Source of the DNA: Aureispira sp. CCB-E
GTDB taxonomy: Bacteria > Bacteroidota > Bacteroidia > Chitinophagales > Saprospiraceae
Assembly (NCBI RefSeq): GCF_031326345.1
Contig: NZ_CP133671.1
Span: forward strand, 3,286,001 to 3,350,000
Length of the DNA stretch: 64,000 nt
Direction: 5' to 3'
Within the stretch, counting starts at the first letter, position 1. The number at the start of each line of letters is the position of its first letter. Positions 34,211-43,262 of the stretch are shown in pieces. The notes beneath the pieces were generated by a model that ran no database searches, was not told the DNA's origin, and was given only the letters and a program-made list of their open reading frames with translations. A program made the translations under genes and the position numbers.

Positions 34211-36433
34211 TTAGCGTTTGATGACAAAAGGTTTGTTGGTAACGGTTGTTGTTGCGTTTTCTATGATAACGCTATAGACTCCAGCAGGTAGCTGTTCTAC
34301 AGATAATTCTAAAATATCAGATTGAGCATTATTAATAGTGTGTGTTGTCGTATACTGAACAGCACCCAACATACTAATTACTTTAACCGTTAACTCATCA
34401 TCTGCTTTGAATTGTCTAAAGTTTAGACTAATAATTTGATTGGCAGGGTTAGGGAATAAATCCACTTCTGCTTTGTTAGCAATTTTTTCTACGCTAGTTG
34501 TAAGAGCATCATTGGTTTCATTTCCTGATCCAGGGTATACACTAAGTACATCTCCTTTAGCTCGATCGTTGTCTGTTATCATAACCATCGGAGAAGGAAC
34601 GTTGTTACAACCATAAACATAGACATAGTCAATAGCAATTCCGTCAGTCGTAGCACCATAATTGTCATACTGTTGGAAACGGATAACAAATTCTTCACTT
34701 AGTGTTAGGCTATTGGCAGTAGCCAAAGCAGCCAAGTCAAGTGTAACAGCTGTCCAAGTGTTGTTGGCTGCTCCCGTTAGGTCATGGACCTTAACAAAGT
34801 TCTCACCACCATCGTCTGATAAATAAACGCCATCTTGTGTATGTGTTTCATCTAAAAACTCTTTCCATCTGAAGAGTATCTTAGGACTAGTACATCCAGA
34901 TAAGTCAACTCTTAAATCAGCTTGATTGGTAGCATAGTTATTATTAGTATTGACATCCATCACCAAGTGATAGGCTCCAGAATAAGGACCATTGGCATTG
35001 GTCAATTCAGCACGTCCAAATTCGTTAGAACTTTGCGTCAACCAGTAATTATCTAATACACCAGAGTTGAAGTTGGTGAAATATGGAATTTTTGCATAGC
35101 CACTTTGGTTACAATTGGCTGCATATACATACATGTAATCAATGTTAAAATCTCCTGTACAACCTGCTTCAGGATCAACCAATTTGATAACTACTTTTCC
35201 ATCTTGTGTATGATTAGAAATATTGTAAACATAAACATAGGTATAACCGCTGCTACAGTTGGTAGTTGATAAAGTAAAATCACGTTGGTATTGTCCGTCA
35301 ATGTGCACTTCGCTATGATTGTTTTGCCAACCACCTTTGAGTAACAATCTTAGTTTGTCTGTACCAGCAGGCACGTCAAACTCTACACTAACAAAGTCTC
35401 CGCCAGAAGCAGAACAAGAACCAACACGTAGTTGTTGAGGATCGCTGTCACAGTTATAAACAGTAGTTAGTGATGTATTGGCAGAAACAGTATAATTGTG
35501 GCTAGTAACATCGGTACCAAGGTTGTGAGAACCTACAAAATCATACGTAAAACAAGAACAGGTCAAATAAGCTCTATCGTTGATGGCACTATAACGAAGA
35601 CGAGCAATTTGCCCAGGCGTGAATACTGTTCTACAGCTTTTTCTGGAATACGACATATAGTTGGTCGTTTGTGGCGTATAGCTATCACCATTTGCATCTA
35701 CATCAGTACCTGTATAAACACAAGAACCATTTACTTTACCTGATAAATTAGGATCGGCAGGAGTGTCACAAATTTGATCACCAGCAGTACTACAGTTGCT
35801 ACCATTGACTAGCTCATTACCAGCGTTGTGGGTGTGACGAACAGAAAAGTAATGCCCAAATTCGTGAATCAATGTGCTTCCATTGGTGGTACAGCCGTTG
35901 GCCATGAAAATTCTATCGGCACCTCCAGGATAGTAGGCATATCCGCAGTAAGAACTTCCTGCACCATTAGAAACGGTATTACAATGAAAGACATTTACTA
36001 CATTAGAAACTTCATAAGCTGCTGCTAAAGCTGCTTCTTCGGAGGTTTCAAAAGTGTAATAAGTATCGTCGTTTACATAGGCTCTACTACACTCGTAGAA
36101 CTGTACATTGGCAACCGCATAAGCGGCATTTAATCCATCCATTGCATTTTGTAAATTGGTATTGGAGATTCCTCCTGTACCATCTGTTTTACGGACAATA
36201 ATGTGTCGAACAGGAATATAAATTGTTCCTGAACGCCCATTGTCAACATAACTTTGGCGCTCTCTCAGGGTTCTGTTCATGTAGTCAAGTTGCCCTTGAG
36301 TTGCGTGTGTAGCACATTCTTGGTGTGGTGTTCCATGACTGTGCAAATGTTGTTGTGCATTTTGTGCATTGAGTACAAATCCTGTGCATAGTAAGAAAAG
36401 GATTAGTGGGAAATTTTTCTTTAAACTTTTCAT
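34211..36433 (-). CDS. Secreted M43-type zinc metalloprotease, T9SS-exported
   Basis: A 740-residue extracellular protease. Signal peptide at residues 1-23; a pappalysin-like (M43) domain spans about 65-290. Zinc site HEFGHYFSVRH, with His190, Glu191, His194 and His200, and Met-turn TTNYMSYSRKSC near residue 260. Following regions (about 295-620) are two beta-rich accessory modules, the second MAM-like (DGVYLSDDGGENFVKVHDL). The C-terminus is a T9SS type A sorting domain: VDLFPNPANQIISLNFRQF, VKVISMLGAVQYTTT and LPAGVYSVIIEN ending in KPFVIKR. Such enzymes degrade host or environmental protein. A strong terminator follows. Confidence 0.93.
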   Translation of the reverse strand: MKSLKKNFPLILFLLCTGFVLNAQNAQQHLHSHGTPHQECATHATQGQLDYMNRTLRERQSYVDNGRSGTIYIPVRHIIVRKTDGTGGISNTNLQNAMDGLNAAYAVANVQFYECSRAYVNDDTYYTFETSEEAALAAAYEVSNVVNVFHCNTVSNGAGSSYCGYAYYPGGADRIFMANGCTTNGSTLIHEFGHYFSVRHTHNAGNELVNGSNCSTAGDQICDTPADPNLSGKVNGSCVYTGTDVDANGDSYTPQTTNYMSYSRKSCRTVFTPGQIARLRYSAINDRAYLTCSCFTYDFVGSHNLGTDVTSHNYTVSANTSLTTVYNCDSDPQQLRVGSCSASGGDFVSVEFDVPAGTDKLRLLLKGGWQNNHSEVHIDGQYQRDFTLSTTNCSSGYTYVYVYNISNHTQDGKVVIKLVDPEAGCTGDFNIDYMYVYAANCNQSGYAKIPYFTNFNSGVLDNYWLTQSSNEFGRAELTNANGPYSGAYHLVMDVNTNNNYATNQADLRVDLSGCTSPKILFRWKEFLDETHTQDGVYLSDDGGENFVKVHDLTGAANNTWTAVTLDLAALATANSLTLSEEFVIRFQQYDNYGATTDGIAIDYVYVYGCNNVPSPMVMITDNDRAKGDVLSVYPGSGNETNDALTTSVEKIANKAEVDLFPNPANQIISLNFRQFKADDELTVKVISMLGAVQYTTTHTINNAQSDILELSVEQLPAGVYSVIIENATTTVTNKPFVIKR

Positions 36434-36747
36434 GTTTAAATTTTGGGGAAGTGGTGAATAAAATTTGGTTATGGGACGTTTAAATACAAAATCTCAAAGT
36501 AATCATACTTTGTTGTTGAATGTATAACTGGCTATCTTTTAATTCAAACTACAATAAAAAAAATATAAAACAAAATCTTGATTCTATTTTTTTGGATAAT
36601 TTTTTATTAATTTAATATAAATATATTGTTGTAACTCTAGCGTGTATGCTGTTTGAGGACAATCTGATAATAGTGTTGTAAATAAAAAAAAATAGATACT
36701 TCCAACCTATCAAAATTTAAAGACGTCTTAAAAGAAAATGATATGCT
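36434..36747. other. A/T-rich spacer between divergent genes
   Basis: The gap between the divergently read metalloprotease and lipoprotein-sigma operon. Very A/T-rich. It must hold both promoters, but no TTG/TAnnTTTG pair with correct spacing is evident to me. No ORF or repeat copy. Confidence 0.5.
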
Positions 36748-37440
36748 ATGGGGTTAAAAATTTTTTGCTTTTTTATTCTGGGGATTTTTGCTTGTTCTAA
36801 AGTAAATCAGTGGAAACAGCCAACTCAAGTTTGTTTTGAGATTGACCTAGAAGAAGAGACCATTATGGACGGTGCTTTATTTTTTAAAAATGGTTATATT
36901 GTAATTGAGTCCTTTCAGTTTGATGGCAAAAGAGTGCAAGGGGCAGATGTTTATTTTACAAAACATTATGAGCAGAAGATTAATACAACTTTTGGAGCGG
37001 CAAATGTAGAAGGATTAGAGTTTGATGTCCCGCAAGGTACTTATACAGGAATCAATCTAGAAATAAAAACCGTACCCAACAAAGAAGAAGCTAATATGGT
37101 AATTGATGGAATTTTTAAAAATTCTTTCGGTACTTCTTATCCTATTCGCTTTGAGTTGAATCAATTGGAAACATTTTCAATAGTAGGCAAAGATTTGATT
37201 GAGAACGATAAAGAAGTTGACTTGCTTCAAAATTCTAAAACAAAGGCAACTATTTTGCTCAATCCTGCTAAATGGTTTGCTGTTTTGCCCAAAAAAGCTT
37301 TAGAAAAGGCAGAAAAAGTTTCGGTTAAAGGAATAAATACTATATTGATTAACAGTAAAATCAATAAACAATTATATGAAGACATTGTAACTTCGTTAAA
37401 AAATAATGCTATTGAAGCGATTTTTGTAAAACAAAGCTAA
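36748..37440 (+). CDS. Lipoprotein upstream of sigma/anti-sigma pair
   Basis: A 230-residue lipoprotein: MGLKIFCFFILGIFACSK with Cys16. The mature chain is beta-rich (VYFTKHYEQKINTTFGAANV, GLEFDVPQGTYTGINLEIKT), resembling DUF4382-type or transthyretin-like lipoproteins with a PxGxY strand, then a helical C-terminus. Its stop codon is 6 bp before the GTG start of the ECF sigma gene, so the three genes that follow each other here form one operon. A role as envelope input or output of the sigma system is inference from context. Confidence 0.72.
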   Translation: MGLKIFCFFILGIFACSKVNQWKQPTQVCFEIDLEEETIMDGALFFKNGYIVIESFQFDGKRVQGADVYFTKHYEQKINTTFGAANVEGLEFDVPQGTYTGINLEIKTVPNKEEANMVIDGIFKNSFGTSYPIRFELNQLETFSIVGKDLIENDKEVDLLQNSKTKATILLNPAKWFAVLPKKALEKAEKVSVKGINTILINSKINKQLYEDIVTSLKNNAIEAIFVKQS

Positions 37441-37446
37441 CTGAGC

Positions 37447-38007
37447 GTGAAAGATAATTTGGATATAAACGATATTTCGGAGAGAGAACTCGTGCAACGT
37501 TGCATTGCCAACGAGCGCCAGTACCAAGAATTGCTCTATCGAAAATATGCAGACCAAATGTATAGTGTTTGTCTTTCTTATAACAACGATGAAGATGCTG
37601 CTTGTGATATTCTCCAAGATGGCTTTATCAAGGTTTTTAGAAAATTGGAACAATTCAATTTTGAAAGCTCTCTAAAAGGTTGGGTAAGACGAATTATTAT
37701 CAATACTGCATTAGACCACTACCGAAAACAAAAACGACACGAAGAAAAACTAGAATCCTATACACAGGTGGCAATAAGTCCAACGATTGGCAATGTTTTA
37801 GAGCAAATAGATGCCCAAGACTTAATTGCTTTGGTCAATGAGTTGCCTTCTAGAGCTGCGATGGTGCTCAAGCTTTATGCCGTAGAAGGATACAATCATA
37901 AAGAAATTGCTGAAAAGCTTGACATTAGTGAAGGAACCTCAAAGTCTCAGCTACACCGTGCAAGAACATTATTAAAACAGTTGCTGAGTAAGAATAATGA
38001 AAAGTAA
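37447..38007 (+). CDS. ECF-type sigma-70 factor
   Basis: A 186-residue extracytoplasmic-function sigma factor. Sigma region 2: LYRKYADQMYSVCLSY, then NDEDAACDILQDGFIKVFRK, the -10-recognition helix. Region 4: LPSRAAMVLKLYAVEGYNHK, EIAEKLDISEGTSKSQLHRA, the helix-turn-helix for the -35 region. No region 3, as expected. Starts with GTG 37447. Its end overlaps the downstream anti-sigma-like gene by 11 bp, indicating coupled translation, as is usual for sigma/anti-sigma pairs. Confidence 0.93.
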   Translation: MKDNLDINDISERELVQRCIANERQYQELLYRKYADQMYSVCLSYNNDEDAACDILQDGFIKVFRKLEQFNFESSLKGWVRRIIINTALDHYRKQKRHEEKLESYTQVAISPTIGNVLEQIDAQDLIALVNELPSRAAMVLKLYAVEGYNHKEIAEKLDISEGTSKSQLHRARTLLKQLLSKNNEK

Positions 38008-39823
38008 TTTGGACCAACATATTGATGCAAAAATAAAGACTTCTTTTGATGCTTATCAAAAGCAAGCACCTACAGACCTCTGGGGGCGTATTGTTGGCAA
38101 AATGGATTTGGAAGAGGCTGTGGATAAATCTTTAGATGAAAAAGTGTACGCAGCTCATTCTGAGATACCAATACAGAAAGCTCCTTTGGGTATATGGCAA
38201 AAGGTTGAAAAAAATCTAGATGAAACGCCTTCAATAGATGCAGTACTAGATGAGAAAATCAAAGATGGTTTTTTGTCAAATACTAAAAATATAGCACCTG
38301 CTTTTTTGTGGGGGGCTATTTCTGATGAATTAAGCAGTTCTGCAACATCCATAGATGAAGTTTTAGACAACAAATTAAAACAAGGCTTTCTTTCACAAGA
38401 ATCTAAGAAAACACCCAATAGAGTATGGTATGCTGTTAGTCGCCAACTGAATATCGACAAAACTTGGGAACGCATTAGTAAAGTGCTGGACAAAGAGCCT
38501 ATTGTAAGTGATTGGAGTGGGCGTATGTTAGCTTTTCTAGCCAGTGCGGTCTTGTTGTTGTTGTTATTAAAAACTTGTACACATAAACCTTATACTATTC
38601 CAAGTACTGATTTCGTTCAACAGTTGCAAAATAAGGAATCAAATGATCAGGTACTGATGCCTTTAGTAACTAAAAAAGATCCTACAAATACCCCATCAGG
38701 TGTATCTAAACCTGTTATTGCTCCATTATCAAAAAAACCTAATAATAGATTAGCATCAAGAAACTCTAATAATTCAAAGGATACCAAAACAAAAAAGAAA
38801 AAATTAATAGCTCAGTTTCCAACCCAAAGGGGACTTCATTCGTCTTCTAACAAACTGTCGAGTAATAAGCAAGTTGATGTATCCAAAAAAGTACTGGCAG
38901 TTGATTCTAAAAAAGAAACAAGTTCTGATAATGAATTACCAATTGTAGCTAGTGAAATTGAAAAAGGTTTCTTGCCAAGTCATGCAGCAACAAGTAGCCA
39001 GCCTATTGATTCTAAAGGGACAAAAGTGAGCCCGTCGGATGCTAATTTCCTTAAAAATAAGGAGGCTCTTGTAGCAAAAAAACAATTCGATATAATATGG
39101 CTGGATCGTTCTACAATAAATCCTTTAGCAATAGGTCATACGGTGGAGCCAATTCGGTTGTTGGACGAAATGAAACTAGAACGAAAAGCAAAAAAGAATT
39201 TGGTAGAAGGAAAGTTGGAAGCTGGTGCTTTTATGGTCGTTAATTCAACAATGTTGTTGAATAATGAAACTAGAGAGGGATTTGACCAAAATAGTTTAAC
39301 TACAAATTACTTTGGTTTGGCTGCTAATTATGGCTTATGGGCATCGTATCAAATTATTCCTAAAGGGGCTTTGGTTGCTGAATTCTCAATTAATGCCGAT
39401 AATCGACAAGCATATGGCATGTATCAAAAAGGTGTCTTTTATATCAAAGAGTGGGTCATGAAATACAATAGGCTCTCATTGGCATACAAGCATGCTATCT
39501 GGCAAACAAATAGCAAAAAGCTCGTTAATACAAAGGTAGTAGCACAAGCGGGGATTTATGTAGGAGTGATGAGAGAAGCGAAATTATTTTACGATGGTGT
39601 TCTATTTTTTGACAAACAATCAGATTATCATCAATTTGATGTTGGATTTAAAGTGGCATTGGGGCAAGAAGTACTGATTGATAAATTTGTATTAGGGTAT
39701 GGGCTTCGTTCGGATATTGGCGCATCTAATATCTTTAAAGGAAATAGTGTGTTGAATGCTAACGAGGATAAAACCAATATCATCCATTTAGGAGGATATG
39801 TTCTCCTAGGCTATCGCTTTTAG
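37997..39823 (+). CDS. Anti-sigma-like trans-envelope protein with four tandem repeats
   Basis: A 608-residue protein translationally coupled to the ECF sigma gene. The N-terminal cytoplasmic part is four tandem copies of a 38-39-residue unit with the consensus D-x-x-L-D-x-K-I-x-x-x-F-x(6-8)-A/T-P-x-x-L/I/V-W-x-x-I/V; invariant Trp at 29, 67, 105 and 144. One membrane helix follows (residues 177-194). Residues about 200-390 are a Ser/Lys/Thr-rich linker. Residues about 400-608 are beta-hairpin-like and end GYVLLGYRF, a terminal aromatic as in outer-membrane barrels. No ZAS zinc motif is present. An anti-sigma role is inferred from coupling and topology; the barrel call is by pattern. Confidence 0.75.
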   Translation: MKSNLDQHIDAKIKTSFDAYQKQAPTDLWGRIVGKMDLEEAVDKSLDEKVYAAHSEIPIQKAPLGIWQKVEKNLDETPSIDAVLDEKIKDGFLSNTKNIAPAFLWGAISDELSSSATSIDEVLDNKLKQGFLSQESKKTPNRVWYAVSRQLNIDKTWERISKVLDKEPIVSDWSGRMLAFLASAVLLLLLLKTCTHKPYTIPSTDFVQQLQNKESNDQVLMPLVTKKDPTNTPSGVSKPVIAPLSKKPNNRLASRNSNNSKDTKTKKKKLIAQFPTQRGLHSSSNKLSSNKQVDVSKKVLAVDSKKETSSDNELPIVASEIEKGFLPSHAATSSQPIDSKGTKVSPSDANFLKNKEALVAKKQFDIIWLDRSTINPLAIGHTVEPIRLLDEMKLERKAKKNLVEGKLEAGAFMVVNSTMLLNNETREGFDQNSLTTNYFGLAANYGLWASYQIIPKGALVAEFSINADNRQAYGMYQKGVFYIKEWVMKYNRLSLAYKHAIWQTNSKKLVNTKVVAQAGIYVGVMREAKLFYDGVLFFDKQSDYHQFDVGFKVALGQEVLIDKFVLGYGLRSDIGASNIFKGNSVLNANEDKTNIIHLGGYVLLGYRF

Positions 39824-39942
39824 TTCAATTAGTATACTAAAAATGGCAAATAGTTGGAATTTGTCAAAACTTTAACATTTTGTTAAGAAAAATATACAAT
39901 ATAAAAGAAACTTGATTTTTAGTTTAAACGTTTAAGCATATA

Positions 39943-39969
39943 GGTAGAAAGATTGACTACCTTTCTACC
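39943..39969 (+). terminator. Hairpin after the sigma operon
   Basis: Nine-bp perfect arms (GGTAGAAAG and CTTTCTACC) with a 9-base loop, 120 bp behind the stop codon. Not followed by a good T run, so weaker than the next one. Confidence 0.4.
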
Positions 39970-40035
39970 ATGCTTTTTACAAGTTTCTAATAAAATAATA
40001 GGTTTGTAATTTAGCAATTTTTGTACTGTTTTTTC

Positions 40036-40073
40036 AGAGGCTTCTCATTGCAAGGGGGGGCCTCTTTTCTTTT
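40036..40073 (+). terminator. Terminator between sigma operon and Crp-like gene
   Basis: Stem AGAGGC / GCCTCT with an 18-base loop including a run of six G, followed by TTTCTTTTT. It lies 27 bp before the Crp/Fnr-type gene and is the last clear stop for the upstream operon. Confidence 0.6.
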
Positions 40074-40099
40074 TGAGCCTTAACTTAGAATGATATTAT

Positions 40100-40666
40100 A
40101 TGGATGTTATCAGGGCATATTTGAACCGCATGGTACCTTTGAGTGATAACGATTGGGAGATTTTTTCATCAAAACTGGTGCTACAAGAGTTGCCTAAAAA
40201 AGCAATTCTTTTGGAGGTGGGAAAGGTTGAACAGCGGCTTTCTTTTGTTGAAAAAGGCATTGTCCGACTTTTTATTCCAAAATTCGAAAACGATATAACT
40301 TTTGGGTTTTGTTTTGACAATGAATTTGTTAGTGCTTATGATTCTTTCCTTACTCAATTGCCCAGTGCTTGCAAGATAGAGACATTGACTCCAAGTCGTA
40401 TTTGGAGTTTGTCTTATGATGATTTACAATCTATTTATGTCGAAACTTCTATCGGAAATACCATAGGGAGACTTGCCGCAGAGAATTTGTACAAAATCAA
40501 GGCACAAAGAGAACTGTCGTTGTTGAACGATACAGCGGAGGAGCGATATTTGAAGTTATTTCACGAACGTCCAGAACTGTTGCAATTTATCCCACTAAAA
40601 TATTTGGCTTCTTATATAGGGATTACTCCTCAAGCTTTGAGTAGAATTAGAAAGCGCATTTCTTAA
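40100..40666 (+). CDS. Crp/Fnr-family transcriptional regulator
   Basis: A 188-residue Crp-type regulator common in Bacteroidota. N-terminal cyclic-nucleotide-type barrel (LPKKAILLEVGKVEQRLSFV, then EKGIVRLF), a long dimer helix (about 115-145), and a short C-terminal helix-turn-helix IPLKYLASYIGITPQALSRI. The phosphate-binding Arg-Ala-Ser-cassette of true cAMP receptors is absent, as in most members of this subgroup. The DoxX-like gene 70 bp downstream on the same strand is a likely target or partner. Confidence 0.88.
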   Translation: MDVIRAYLNRMVPLSDNDWEIFSSKLVLQELPKKAILLEVGKVEQRLSFVEKGIVRLFIPKFENDITFGFCFDNEFVSAYDSFLTQLPSACKIETLTPSRIWSLSYDDLQSIYVETSIGNTIGRLAAENLYKIKAQRELSLLNDTAEERYLKLFHERPELLQFIPLKYLASYIGITPQALSRIRKRIS

Positions 40667-40736
40667 CTTGGGTTCATTGTTTCGTTGATTTAGTTGTTGC
40701 ACTTTTGTGAAAATTTAAACAACTAGAATAAAACAT

Positions 40737-41198
40737 ATGAAACCATTAATTGTACTATTGACGAGCTTTTTAATTTTAGTATTCATTACCAAAAAGAATC
40801 AAAGATTTCGAATAGCTCTTTCTGCTAGAATAGCTTTGTCTATTATGCTGTGTTTTACTGCAATTGCCCATTTTGTCTTTACAGAGGGCATGGCTATGAT
40901 GTTGCCAGCGATAGTTCCGTTCAAAATCCCAATTGTATATGGGACTGGATTATTGGAGATAGGAGCAGCAGTAATGTTGCATATTCCCAAATATCAAAAA
41001 GCAATCGCTTGGTTTTTATTAGGCTTTTTTATCCTATTATTACCTGCGAATATTAATGCCGCAATTTTAGAGGTCGACTATCAAAATGGAACTTATGACG
41101 GGAATGGAGTAGCCTACTTATGGTTTAGGATACCGCTTCAAGTCTTGTTTATTCTTTGGACTTATTTTAGTGCCATTAGAGTGCCAATGAGTAAATAG
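40737..41198 (+). CDS. DoxX-like membrane protein
   Basis: A 153-residue integral membrane protein with four hydrophobic helices (about residues 4-18, 28-46, 62-80 and 87-110, with a further one at 128-145). The pattern FTAIAHFVFTEGMAMMLPAI and VYGTGLLEIGAAVMLHIPKY, then ANINAAI, matches DoxX/SURF4-like proteins found next to Crp-type regulators. DoxX proteins are linked to redox stress in other bacteria; specific function here unknown. Confidence 0.8.
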   Translation: MKPLIVLLTSFLILVFITKKNQRFRIALSARIALSIMLCFTAIAHFVFTEGMAMMLPAIVPFKIPIVYGTGLLEIGAAVMLHIPKYQKAIAWFLLGFFILLLPANINAAILEVDYQNGTYDGNGVAYLWFRIPLQVLFILWTYFSAIRVPMSK

Positions 41199-41313
41199 TC
41201 ATCATTCATCATATTTAATCGGTTGTAGGTTATAGAATGAGGTAAAATTATTTTTCTTTAAAACTAGTACACATTCGTCTGAAAAAATGTTATAATAAGA
41301 ATGTTAGTTATAC

Positions 41314-41352
41314 TACTTAGCTGCGCTGCTACTGCGTGGTTTTTACGAACTA
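41314..41352. repeat. Short dispersed hairpin repeat
   Basis: A 39-bp copy, TACTTAGCTGCGC to ACGAACTA, containing GCTGCTACTGCGTGG. Ends are imperfect inverted repeats of the TAGTTCGTTGA family. Confidence 0.75.
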
Positions 41353-41383
41353 TTGAAAGGATAAAAAATAAACCAATAAGAGA

Positions 41384-42103
41384 ATGGTAGAATTAAAGTG
41401 GCCCAACCGATTGACCGTTATTCGACATGGAGAATCAGAGCAGAACGTAGCTTTGGATCTCTTTCAGCACGATTTAGAAGGTGTTTTAGCCAAACAAAAG
41501 AAAATAAGAGATGCTGATATTCAATTGACAAAAAAAGGATTTTGGCAAGCAACAGAGACGGGAAAATACCTGAATACTATTTCGCCATTTGACATTTGCT
41601 TTGTATCACCTTATTGTAGAACACTTCAAACTATTGAAGCCATCCAAAAAGAATTGGACTATAAGTTATTAGTTTACAATGATTTTCGATTGCGAGAGAA
41701 AGAGTTTGGCAGGCTGCATGGTTTTACAACCAAAGAAATTAAAGCTAAATATCCTGATGAGTATGAAGATAGAGAACGAGATGGCAAGTTTTATTATCGA
41801 TTGCCACGAGGAGAAAATTACCCTGATGTATGTGATCGTATTTATAGTTTTTTGTCTAAATTAAGTAGAGATTATGCGGGGCAAAATGTCTTAATCATCA
41901 CCCACCAAGTTCCCTATATTTTGTTTAAATCGCTTTTTGAGCATTTAAATGAAGCAGAGATATTGGCATTGCCCAAGCCTCCTAATTGTGCTATTGAACA
42001 GTTTGAGTTAGAAACAGGAAAACATCCAGAAGGAAGACTCGTACAGAAAATCTTTAATTATGTTGCCTATAATCCAAGTGATTGGATAGAGAAAAAACAG
42101 TAG
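41384..42103 (+). CDS. Histidine phosphatase (phosphoglycerate-mutase-like)
   Basis: A 239-residue histidine phosphatase. Catalytic motif TVIRHGESEQN with the RHG triad near residue 13; the second histidine is in VLIITHQVPYILF (about residue 168) and the phosphate-pocket Arg/Glu in DFRLREKEFGRLHGF. The insertion between strands is small and lacks the cofactor-dependent mutase regions, so a broad-range phosphatase (PhoE/CobC type) is more likely than a true mutase. Substrate unknown. A short repeat copy lies just upstream. Confidence 0.87.
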   Translation: MVELKWPNRLTVIRHGESEQNVALDLFQHDLEGVLAKQKKIRDADIQLTKKGFWQATETGKYLNTISPFDICFVSPYCRTLQTIEAIQKELDYKLLVYNDFRLREKEFGRLHGFTTKEIKAKYPDEYEDRERDGKFYYRLPRGENYPDVCDRIYSFLSKLSRDYAGQNVLIITHQVPYILFKSLFEHLNEAEILALPKPPNCAIEQFELETGKHPEGRLVQKIFNYVAYNPSDWIEKKQ

Positions 42104-42150
42104 TAAGGTTGTTTAGTGATAATGATAAGAGGTGGATTTAGTATTAATAA

Positions 42151-42213
42151 TACTCCGCTGCTTTTTTACTTTTTGGGGCAATTACTCAAAGTAGTAGTAG
42201 CGTAGCTAACTAT
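42151..42213. repeat. Dispersed inverted-repeat copy
   Basis: TACTCCGCTGC at the left and GCGTAGCTAACTATT at the right are the family ends; GTAGTAGTAGCG is the internal core. It sits between the convergent phosphatase and OmpA genes. Confidence 0.6.
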
Positions 42214-42215
42214 TG

Positions 42216-43262
42216 TCAAAGGTCTTGAATTAAAAATTCTACTCGACGATTTTTCTTTCGACCACTCTCATTTTCATTGCTTGCGACTGGTTTTGTTTCT
42301 CCAAAACCTGCGAATTTCAAACGTTTCTTGTCGATACCTTCTTGAATAAGGTAATGGTAGATTGTTTGCGCTCGGTTGGTTGATAATTCCAAATTAGCTT
42401 CTTGGCTTCCTACATTGTCAGTATGCCCATGAATAGCAATGCAGATATTAGGATGTTCTAAGAGGTTTTGAAGCAAAAGGTCAAGATTGGGGAAAGATTC
42501 TTGTTCTAAGATAGCTGTACCACTTTTAAAAATAATATTATCTAAAACAATCGTAGTCCCCACTTCCATCTTGATAGGGAGGGGTGTTGGTGGTTCTATC
42601 GGCAAATCTTTTGCTTCACAAACAATTACATCGTCAATGGCAATGCAACCATCCATGGCACTTTTGTACTCGGTGAGAAACTGTCCAATGCATAGATGTG
42701 TATGTGCTTCAGTAGCAACAAAAGTACCAGCTAATTTTTGCCAACTATGAGGTCGACAAGCCTTTTTTTGAGGCGGAGCAACTTGGGGCTGTTCATCAAT
42801 ATAACGTTGTGTTTGTTGTATGACCCCGTCGTGGAACCAGCAACCAAAACGAGGGTTTTTCTGAGGCATAGGATGGTTTTTCCCAATTAAAGCCATGTAC
42901 CAAAATTCAGCATAGTATGTTTTTCCTTTCTCTAAAGGTTGTTTTAACCGAACTTGTATGTATTCTGTCCATACTCCCATGTTGTTGATAATGCCCACGC
43001 TATTTTTGCCAGTTCTAGCGATAGGGATTTTATAAGAACGACTAAGGTCATTAAGATGAGATGTCAATATATCAGGGGTAGCTAAGCTTGCTGATTGCCA
43101 GTCTTGAATAGTGGAATCAAAGTCAATGACATTGGCTGAAAATTTGGAAGGAGCTAGGGTTTTTAATTGTTCGAAGCTGGGATTGGGAACTAGATTCGTA
43201 TTCTGAGCAATAGTTGTATCATAAATAAGATGGCAAAGTAGACAGAAAAATAGAGGCTTCAT
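42216..43262 (-). CDS. OmpA-family outer-membrane protein
   Basis: A 348-residue envelope protein. Signal peptide MKPLFFCLLCHLIYDTTIAQ. Residues about 20-215 form a galactose-binding-like/DUF-type beta-sandwich (NLVPNPSFEQLKTLAPSKFS, then TYYAEFWYMALIGKN). The C-terminal 110 residues are an OmpA peptidoglycan-binding domain: IIFKSGTAILEQESFPNLD, IAIHGHTDNVGSQEANLELS, NRAQTIYHYLIQEGIDKKRL and GFGETKPVA ending NRRVEFL, with the Asp and Arg that bind diaminopimelate. It likely ties an outer-membrane assembly to the wall. Confidence 0.9.
   Translation of the reverse strand: MKPLFFCLLCHLIYDTTIAQNTNLVPNPSFEQLKTLAPSKFSANVIDFDSTIQDWQSASLATPDILTSHLNDLSRSYKIPIARTGKNSVGIINNMGVWTEYIQVRLKQPLEKGKTYYAEFWYMALIGKNHPMPQKNPRFGCWFHDGVIQQTQRYIDEQPQVAPPQKKACRPHSWQKLAGTFVATEAHTHLCIGQFLTEYKSAMDGCIAIDDVIVCEAKDLPIEPPTPLPIKMEVGTTIVLDNIIFKSGTAILEQESFPNLDLLLQNLLEHPNICIAIHGHTDNVGSQEANLELSTNRAQTIYHYLIQEGIDKKRLKFAGFGETKPVASNENESGRKKNRRVEFLIQDL

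Noticed and set aside
40100-40666. Idea that the Crp-type gene belongs to the sigma operon
   Set aside because: Two hairpins and 276 bp separate them, the second with a T-rich tail, so a separate transcript is more likely.
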